Under the pieces are notes generated by a model, which was not told where the DNA came from, did no database searches, and saw nothing but the letters and a program-made list of their open reading frames with translations. A stretch of 6,568 nt of DNA, from the NCBI GenBank assembly GCA_008501545.1, contig QQUM01000356.1, positions 1-6,568 of the forward strand, written 5' to 3'. Positions 1 to 5,014 of the stretch are shown here, piece by piece (positions within the stretch are counted from its first letter, which is position 1; each line of letters starts with the position of its first letter). Origin of the DNA: Calditrichota bacterium. Lineage in GTDB: Bacteria > Zhuqueibacterota > Zhuqueibacteria > Zhuqueibacterales > Geothermadaptataceae. The translations under genes and the position numbers were made by a program.

Positions 1-347
1 GGCGACACAAATTCCAATTTCGTTTTAATGCTCTTGTTTAAGTTTAGTTCAACTATCATCAATGATCCCATACCAATTTTTTGTGGATCACCATTCCATG
101 TCCATTTTGAACCGATTTCTCCGGGCGTCCCATCGAAAGAATTTTTTGCCTCTGGATCCATTGCCGCCCATGGACTCCATTTTACACGATTTTCAAAATT
201 TGCTACTTGTGAAAAAACGACATCTGCCGGTTTTTCAATCACAATATCCCGGTCGAGAATGTACTCTGCAGGCAGGAATATGCCAACCACAAAGAAAAGA
301 ATGATAAGCACAATGATAACATAGAACAATTTTTTTAAAAATTTCAT
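1..347 (-). CDS. membrane-anchored SRPBCC (START/polyketide-cyclase-like) protein, partial
   Basis: This gene reads leftward from ATG at 347-345, stays open to the window edge for 115 codons, and lacks its 3' end. Residues 1-6 are basic (MKFLKK) and residues 7-25 form one strongly hydrophobic segment, so the protein is probably tethered to the inner membrane with the domain outside the cytoplasm. Residues 29-115 read like the start of an SRPBCC ligand-binding fold: a first beta strand (DRDIVIEKPADVVF), a helix (QVANFENRVKWSPW), the sequence MDPEAKNSFDGTPGEIGSKW, then TWNGDPQKIGMGSLMIVE. The order SPW, DP, GTPGEIG, W-G-D/N, GxGxM is typical of this superfamily as I know it. Members bind hydrophobic ligands or act as cyclases or dehydratases, but the ligand here cannot be predicted. 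A strong Shine-Dalgarno sequence supports the start. It is divergent from the cytochrome operon, so a functional link is not implied. Confidence 0.85.
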   Translation of the reverse strand, partial: MKFLKKLFYVIIVLIILFFVVGIFLPAEYILDRDIVIEKPADVVFSQVANFENRVKWSPWAAMDPEAKNSFDGTPGEIGSKWTWNGDPQKIGMGSLMIVELNLNKSIKTKLEFVS

Positions 348-354
348 AGTGACG

Positions 355-361
355 ACCTCCT
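355..361 (-). promoter_or_regulatory. Shine-Dalgarno site of the SRPBCC gene
   Basis: On the - strand this reads AGGAGGT, a near-perfect anti-16S match, 7 nt upstream of the ATG at 347-345. It fixes the start codon of the divergent gene. It is much stronger than anything upstream of the two cytochrome c genes on the other strand. Confidence 0.85.
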
Positions 362-362
362 C

Positions 363-378
363 ATTCGCGCGTACGAAT
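363..378. repeat. imperfect 16-bp inverted repeat next to the SRPBCC ribosome-binding site
   Basis: The sequence ATTCGCGCGTACGAAT pairs with its own reverse complement at 12 of 16 positions: the ATTCG/CGAAT arms are perfect and the centre is partly mismatched. It sits directly upstream of the SRPBCC Shine-Dalgarno site, where an operator could act on transcription leaving leftward. A chance palindrome of this quality is possible, so the regulatory reading is weak. Confidence 0.25.
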
Positions 379-924
379 TTAGCTTTAAGTTTTGTTTTTT
401 ATATGGTTGTGTAGGATACGAAAATAGACAAACGGTAATTTAGGTGCTTTTGTGTAAAAAGCAAAAGAAAACTATCGGTTATGTAACAATATGCGCTCAA
501 TTTCCGGTTTACGATGAATGAGTGTCTGTACGGTGCCCGGCTTTGTCACGCTGTAAGCATCATTTTATATTCTTGGAACATTTAACGATTAGGTGAAATT
601 ACAATAAAGAATGTCTTAATGAATTACTCGATAACATATTTGTAATTTATTTGCAATGCTTGCTTCAGTTGCCGCTGATTTGGTTTGTTCTATCAGAGAT
701 AATTTTACGAATTATAAAATAATTCAATGAAAAACCAATATTAATGAACTAAATTTCAATAAAAACAGTACGTTTTTTGATAAAAGATTTTAAAAATATT
801 TTATTTTGTAAAGTGTTTGAACTCGTTTTACTTTGCTCTGATTCCATTATTGGATTTGGTAGATTGAATCTTGGTCTAATTCTTGAATGTAACCTCGGTG
901 GAGTGACTATTTTTTATTTAACCT

Positions 925-936
925 GGGAGAAGGAAG
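925..936 (+). promoter_or_regulatory. purine-rich ribosome-binding site supporting the TTG start at 941
   Basis: The stretch GGGAGAAGGAAG ends 4 nt before the TTG at 941-943, and its AAGGA core lies 6 nt upstream. The reading frame is open only back to 893, just after a TAA at 890-892, and contains no ATG before the first membrane helix. That leaves TTG at 941 as the best start. Confidence 0.7.
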
Positions 937-940
937 AAAA

Positions 941-1837
941 TTGGCAGGACGGACACAAGGAAAAGCAAGCAATTCCGCTTTTGATTATTTTCTAATTATC
1001 CTTTACACATCTACAATAACAATTTTATTGTTCTATCTGTATGATGGACTTTCTTTTTATTTTACGCCATTCATTGAAAGGGCGCATCACACAGATTATC
1101 GAAATTTACGACCGGCAGGCTTTCGGGGACATGGATTTGGAATTATCGGGACAGCTATGTTGCTGCTTCTTTTTCTGTATTCGGCAAGAAAAAGAATAGC
1201 AATTTTTCAAAACTTCGGGCATGTGGCTAAATGGTTAAAGATTCATATTTATTTCGGATTAATGGGGCCGCTATTTATTATCCTGCACTCAACATTTAAA
1301 GTGAACGGCCTGATATCGGTAAGTTTCTGGTCAATGATTGCGGTTGCGATGAGTGGTATATGGGGCAAATATCTTTATCTGAAAATTCCTCACAATATGC
1401 TTGGCCGAGCACTCAGTTTTGACGAAATGAGCCAGAAAAGAATTCTATTGGATAGGCATTTGAAAAAAAGATTTAACATGCCGGATAAATTCATCACACA
1501 GATTGAACAAATTACACAGCACCGTGAATTGGAAACAGTCAGTTCTTTACGGATTCTGCTTGACTTGATTAAAAATGATCTAACACGGCGAAGCAAACTC
1601 AAAAAATTTGCCGACGAATATGCACGAACAGCAAGTTTGCAGGAAGAGGAAAAGCGTTATTTATTGCAATTGATACAGACAAAAGGAAAGATGGACAGTG
1701 AGGCGTTTTTTTGGAACAGAATTCATTCCTTGTTTCACTATTGGCATGTCATCCATAAACCGTTTGCCTATATCATGTTGCTCATAATGGTCGTTCATGT
1801 TGTCGTTGCGATATTAATGGGTTATACCTGGCTATAA
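941..1837 (+). CDS. ferric-reductase-like diheme b-type membrane cytochrome
   Basis: This 298-residue integral membrane protein starts at TTG and probably exchanges electrons between the quinone pool and the periplasmic cytochrome encoded next. Hydrophobic segments lie at about 14-35, 65-82, 98-118, 126-147 and 273-295. The key pattern is two H-x13-H pairs: H102/H116 in WLKIHIYFGLMGPLFIILHS and H272/H286 in the last helix. That is the four-histidine arrangement known from ferric reductase and b561-like proteins, where two stacked b hemes sit between two helices. GHGFGIIG at 63-70 and SGIWGKYLY at 138-146 also fit the family. A hydrophilic insert at about 149-262, rich in K, R and E, separates helices 4 and 5 and probably faces the cytoplasm. 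No flavin or NAD(P)H domain is present. The next gene begins after 20 nt. The quinone partner and the direction of electron flow are inference. Confidence 0.83.
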   Translation: MAGRTQGKASNSAFDYFLIILYTSTITILLFYLYDGLSFYFTPFIERAHHTDYRNLRPAGFRGHGFGIIGTAMLLLLFLYSARKRIAIFQNFGHVAKWLKIHIYFGLMGPLFIILHSTFKVNGLISVSFWSMIAVAMSGIWGKYLYLKIPHNMLGRALSFDEMSQKRILLDRHLKKRFNMPDKFITQIEQITQHRELETVSSLRILLDLIKNDLTRRSKLKKFADEYARTASLQEEEKRYLLQLIQTKGKMDSEAFFWNRIHSLFHYWHVIHKPFAYIMLLIMVVHVVVAILMGYTWL

Positions 1838-1857
1838 ATCTATTATTTAAAATTTTT

Positions 1858-3540
1858 ATGCGACTTGCTCTGATTTTTATAATTATCACTTTTTCGTTTA
1901 TCAATCCACTGTTTGCGCAGCTTTCGCCTGGAGATTTGCACGATAAGCACACACAGCTCGAGGGAATGAACAACTGTACGAAATGTCATGAACTCGGCAA
2001 AAAAGTCTCCCCCGATTTATGCCTGCAATGCCATAACCTTCTGCGAACGCAGATCGAAAAAGCAAAAGGCCTGCATGCCAATCCTGAATATAAAAATTGT
2101 GTCGATTGTCATGTGGATCACCAGGGACGTGAATTTCGACTGATTTATTGGAAAAACGGGATTGATTCATTTGACCATAATTTGACCGGTTACAAACTTG
2201 CAGGAAAACACAGATCACTTGAGTGCCGTGATTGTCACCAGGCGAAAAACATTGTTAACAAATCGATTCTCAAAAAAAACAAAAAGGAATTGAATCGAAC
2301 TTTTCTTGGTCTTAATGCGGAATGCCTCACCTGCCATTTCGACGAACATCGGGCTCAGTTCAAAGTTTCTTGTCTGGACTGTCATACGCAAGACCGTTGG
2401 AAACCGGCAGAAAAATTTAATCACAAAAATGCCAGATTTAAGTTAACAGGCAAGCATATTGACGTATCTTGTGAGAAATGCCATCCAAGTGTCATGGATA
2501 GGAAAAATAAAAACGATACCAACTATATAAAATACAGTGGAATTCGATTTAACCAATGTTCTGCTTGCCACAACGATGTGCATAAGAATAAATTTGGACC
2601 GGACTGTAAAAGTTGCCATGTGACATCGAGTTGGAGCAGAATAAAGGGCAACAATTTCAACCATGATCGAACGCGTTACCCATTGCGCGGTCGTCATGTG
2701 CTGGTTGCATGCGAAAAGTGCCATACACCAACCCGCAAGTTCACAAATTTAAAATTTCGGAATTGTACGGATTGTCATGTCGATTATCACCGTGGCCAGT
2801 TCAGGGCACGAGCACCGGCAGGCGCTTGTGAAGAATGCCACACAGTCGAAGGATTCTCCCCATCTGGATTTTCCATTCAACAGCACCAGGAAACGAATTA
2901 CCCGTTGACTGGTAGCCACCTGGCCATTCCCTGCAGCGCTTGCCACCAAAAAGTGCGATTTAAGCGAAACATCTTAACGATTCAGTTCAAATTTAAATCC
3001 ACAAAGTGTAATCAATGCCATGACGATTTTCATAAAGGGGAACTGAACAAATATGTTTTCAAATCCGGATGTGAATATTGCCATAGTACGGAAAGCTGGA
3101 AGGCGATCACATACGACCACAATTTAACCGGGTTTGCACTCGAAGGGCAGCATAAATTGGCGAATTGCCTGGCATGTCATCAGCCGATTAATAGCAAAAA
3201 ACAGTTGAAATTCGTAGGGCTTTTTAAGGAATGCCAGGGGTGCCACAACGATATTCATGCGGGCCAGTTCCGCGACGAAAAATTATCAGCAAAAATAAAA
3301 AGAAATTTTACCCGATGTGAACGCTGTCATGTTGCCGATCACTGGCGGGCAGATAAGTTTATTCATAATCGTGATGCGCGTTTTAAAATTGATGGAGAGC
3401 ATCGCTATGTCGCCTGCAAGAAATGCCACGTGACAAAAAGAATACGTGGAAATCCTGTCGTTATTTATAAACCTGTTGATAGTGAATGCCACTCCTGTCA
3501 TAATCAAACACCAAAAGAATTGAATATGAAAAATGGTTAA
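1858..3540 (+). CDS. 20-heme periplasmic c-type cytochrome (cytochrome c3-like repeats)
   Basis: This 560-residue exported cytochrome c has 20 CxxCH heme-attachment motifs, with first cysteines at 40, 55, 81, 123, 156, 172, 205, 234, 250, 285, 303, 324, 359, 384, 405, 437, 459, 487, 520 and 544. A Sec signal peptide (1-20, cleavage at LFA|Q) sends it to the periplasm. Residues 24-127 form an N-terminal four-heme part (EGMNNCTKCHELGKKV, then CVDCHVDHQG, then FDHNLTGYKLAGKH) of a type I recognise from FCB-group c3-family cytochromes. Residues 156-524 are five triheme modules with the pattern CxxCHxDxH, CxxCH, W, FxH, GxH, CxxCH. One last heme (CHSCH, 544) follows. By hand count it has about 92 K/R against 55 D/E, so it is strongly basic. 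No Shine-Dalgarno sequence is visible; translation may be coupled to the b cytochrome 20 nt upstream. Its likely role is a periplasmic wire between inner and outer membrane. Confidence 0.96.
   Translation: MRLALIFIIITFSFINPLFAQLSPGDLHDKHTQLEGMNNCTKCHELGKKVSPDLCLQCHNLLRTQIEKAKGLHANPEYKNCVDCHVDHQGREFRLIYWKNGIDSFDHNLTGYKLAGKHRSLECRDCHQAKNIVNKSILKKNKKELNRTFLGLNAECLTCHFDEHRAQFKVSCLDCHTQDRWKPAEKFNHKNARFKLTGKHIDVSCEKCHPSVMDRKNKNDTNYIKYSGIRFNQCSACHNDVHKNKFGPDCKSCHVTSSWSRIKGNNFNHDRTRYPLRGRHVLVACEKCHTPTRKFTNLKFRNCTDCHVDYHRGQFRARAPAGACEECHTVEGFSPSGFSIQQHQETNYPLTGSHLAIPCSACHQKVRFKRNILTIQFKFKSTKCNQCHDDFHKGELNKYVFKSGCEYCHSTESWKAITYDHNLTGFALEGQHKLANCLACHQPINSKKQLKFVGLFKECQGCHNDIHAGQFRDEKLSAKIKRNFTRCERCHVADHWRADKFIHNRDARFKIDGEHRYVACKKCHVTKRIRGNPVVIYKPVDSECHSCHNQTPKELNMKNG
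2323..3429 (+). repeat. five tandem triheme modules within the 20-heme cytochrome
   Basis: Modules begin at residues 156, 234, 303, 384 and 459 (start-to-start 78, 69, 81 and 75 residues) and end at 524. Each has three CxxCH motifs plus three further histidines in fixed places: the D-x-H after the first motif (164, 242, 311, 392, 467), the aromatic/x/H site (189, 269, 343, 421, 503) and the G-x-H site (200, 280, 354, 432, 515). Module 3 carries IQQH instead of FxH. The similarity is at protein level; the DNA copies have diverged. Confidence 0.9.
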
Positions 3541-5014
3541 ATCAACAATGCTATTTATACTGACTGTTGTTGCAATTTGTTTTTCGGTTGCATTGATAGC
3601 GAACGCTGCGAAAAATCCGCACGGGAATCTTAAAATCGACTGCAAACAATGTCATACCACGGCATCCTGGGATGTAAAAGCTGCGAAAGTAGCTTTTCAA
3701 CACAGTCGGACCGGATTCCTGCTTCTCGGTGGACATAAATTTGTCGATTGCATGAGCTGTCATCAGAGTTTGCTATTTTCAGAAATAGGAACGGCGTGCG
3801 CCGATTGTCATACCGATATACATCGTGGCCAATTGGGACCAAACTGTGAAGAGTGCCATTCCGCGCAGAACTGGGAAAATAGAAGTGAAGTCTATGAGTT
3901 GCACAATACATCAGCGTTTCCATTGCTTGGCGTGCATGCCATAACCGATTGCGAAGCCTGCCATGTCAATCAACAACAGAATGAATTTGCCAATACACCA
4001 ACCGATTGCGAATTCTGTCATCAGCAGGAGTTGGTTGCCACCACAAGCCCGAACCACATTGAAGAGGGATTGACCTCCGAGTGCCAGCGCTGTCATATGC
4101 CGACAGCGACCGAATGGACCCGGGCAACCTATCGACATCAATCGGCGTTTGTTGAACGTGGGCCTCATGCAAAGCTAGCCTGTTTAAGTTGTCACACAGA
4201 CAATTTTTCAGATATTTCTTCTGACTGTTATTCGTGTCACGCGGCAGATTACAACAGCACAACAGATCCAAATCATATTGCATTTGGTTTTTTAACGGAA
4301 TGCCTTTTATGCCACACTGATCTGCAGTGGGAAGATGCTCGTTTCGATCATTTGCAAATGGCAAATTTTGCATTAAACGGCGCACACAGCACGATCAAAT
4401 GCGGTCAGTGCCATGTAAATAATCAAGTTACCAATTTACCGCGGGATTGTTTTGGCTGTCATGAAAGTGATTTCACCTCCGTATCTGACCCAAATCACGT
4501 AGCGAACAACTTTGATCATGATTGCCTACTTTGCCACACTGAAAGTGTCTGGAGCCCGGCGACATTCGATCACAACAATACGCAATTCCCGCTCATAGGT
4601 GCGCATGCTACGATCAGTTGTACCGATTGCCATACAAATGGCTACTCAAATCTGGCAACAGATTGTTTTAGCTGCCATGAAACTGAATATGATCAAACGG
4701 GTGATCCCAACCATGCCGCCGCGTTATTCCCGACGGATTGTGCACAATGCCACACGACAACTACCTGGGATGATGCGAACTGGGACCATGACAACCAATA
4801 TTTCCCTATTAATAGTGGGAGGCATCGTGAAGAATGGAACACCTGTGCAGATTGCCATACAAATACAGCAGATTATGGTGTTTTCTCCTGTATAGATTGC
4901 CATGAGCATGAAAAATCCAGAACGGACGACCAACACCAGGGTGAGGTCAGAAATTATTCCTATGACAGCGCTGCATGCTACGATTGTCACCCACGAGGTG
5001 AAGCAGATGATTAG
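3533..5014 (+). CDS. 19-heme exported c-type cytochrome, strongly acidic
   Basis: This 493-residue exported cytochrome c has 19 CxxCH motifs, with first cysteines at 37, 73, 89, 105, 140, 159, 184, 217, 232, 257, 290, 306, 331, 363, 378, 403, 438, 453 and 482. Residues 1-25 are a Sec signal peptide (cleavage at ANA|A); there is no lipobox cysteine. Residues 37-481 are six triheme modules of the form CxxCH, W, FxH, LxGxH, CxxCH, CxxCH, DPNH. The end (FSCIDCHEHE, then CYDCHPRGE) looks like a common C-terminal cap of c3-family cytochromes. By hand count about 24 K/R stand against 66 D/E, so it is very acidic, opposite to its upstream partner. The start overlaps the previous gene by 8 nt without a visible Shine-Dalgarno sequence, suggesting translational coupling. 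It may act at the outer membrane, outside the cell, or as a second periplasmic carrier; its location is not proven by the sequence. Confidence 0.96.
   Translation: MVKSTMLFILTVVAICFSVALIANAAKNPHGNLKIDCKQCHTTASWDVKAAKVAFQHSRTGFLLLGGHKFVDCMSCHQSLLFSEIGTACADCHTDIHRGQLGPNCEECHSAQNWENRSEVYELHNTSAFPLLGVHAITDCEACHVNQQQNEFANTPTDCEFCHQQELVATTSPNHIEEGLTSECQRCHMPTATEWTRATYRHQSAFVERGPHAKLACLSCHTDNFSDISSDCYSCHAADYNSTTDPNHIAFGFLTECLLCHTDLQWEDARFDHLQMANFALNGAHSTIKCGQCHVNNQVTNLPRDCFGCHESDFTSVSDPNHVANNFDHDCLLCHTESVWSPATFDHNNTQFPLIGAHATISCTDCHTNGYSNLATDCFSCHETEYDQTGDPNHAAALFPTDCAQCHTTTTWDDANWDHDNQYFPINSGRHREEWNTCADCHTNTADYGVFSCIDCHEHEKSRTDDQHQGEVRNYSYDSAACYDCHPRGEADD
3641..4975 (+). repeat. six tandem triheme modules within the 19-heme cytochrome
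   Basis: Modules begin at residues 37, 105, 184, 257, 331 and 403 (start-to-start 68, 79, 73, 74 and 72 residues). Each holds three CxxCH motifs and three extra histidines: 57/68/97, 124/135/175, 202/212/248, 273/285/322, 347/358/394 and 419/431/468. Module 1 still has the TDIHRGQ link seen in the 20-heme protein. Modules 2-5 replace it with a longer link ending PNH (DPNH in modules 3-5). Module 6 is the most divergent, with DDQH. The single leftover heme motif follows at residue 482. Confidence 0.9.
4995..5001 (+). promoter_or_regulatory. Shine-Dalgarno site of the beta-barrel gene
   Basis: GAGGTGA lies 5 nt upstream of the ATG at 5007-5009, inside the end of the 19-heme cytochrome gene. 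It supports that ATG over a possible later TTG at 5064, which would give a shorter signal peptide but has only a weak site. The barrel gene therefore has its own good ribosome site, unlike the two cytochrome c genes. Confidence 0.7.

Larger units (their letters stand above)
348..940. other. 593-nt AT-rich divergent intergenic region
   Basis: There is no convincing gene here on either strand. It lies between the starts of two divergent units, so it must carry at least the promoter for the - strand SRPBCC gene and probably one for the + strand cytochrome operon. Individual hexamers such as TACAAT (600-605) and TATAAA (713-718) resemble -10 boxes. None has a well-spaced -35 partner, so I do not call a promoter. 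A Bacteroidota-type TTTG/TAnnTTTG pair was looked for and not found in exact form. The patch at about 490-560 is visibly richer in G and C than its surroundings but gives no recognisable product. No tRNA, rRNA or strong GC-rich hairpin with a T-tract was seen. Confidence 0.7.

Noticed and set aside
28..324. + strand frames opposite the SRPBCC gene
   Set aside because: They are shadows of the - strand gene, which has a strong ribosome site, a membrane anchor and family motifs.
446..462. Small hairpin GCTTTT-GTGTA-AAAAGC, considered as a terminator
   Set aside because: The stem is only 6 bp and GC-poor, with no following T-tract and no gene ending nearby.
472..549. 25-codon - strand reading frame from GTG (VTKPGTVQTLIHRKPEIERI and on) in the intergenic region
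   Set aside because: The composition looks protein-like, but it is very short, has no Shine-Dalgarno sequence, is closed by a stop a few codons upstream, and I recognise no family. At most it is a gene remnant.
777..805. TTGATA followed 17 nt later by TTTATT, considered as a promoter for the operon
   Set aside because: The -10 match is poor and the area is so AT-rich that such pairs arise by chance.
777..995. 72-codon + strand reading frame starting at TTG
   Set aside because: It overlaps the well-supported b cytochrome start by 55 nt, has no clear ribosome site and its translation looks like random AT-rich sequence.
3966..4385. 139-codon antisense frame in the 19-heme gene, and similar antisense frames across both cytochromes
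   Set aside because: Repeated CxxCH codons keep antisense frames open by chance; the translations lack coherent features and the sense strand is unambiguous.
2323..4975. Regular spacing of similar short words (TGCCAT and the like), considered as a CRISPR or satellite array
   Set aside because: The spacing of about 200-240 nt and the codon-level variation are explained by heme-binding protein modules.
1858..5014. Possibility that the two cytochromes are one gene split by a frameshift
   Set aside because: The second has its own complete signal peptide and start, and the first ends with a sensible terminal heme, so they are separate genes.
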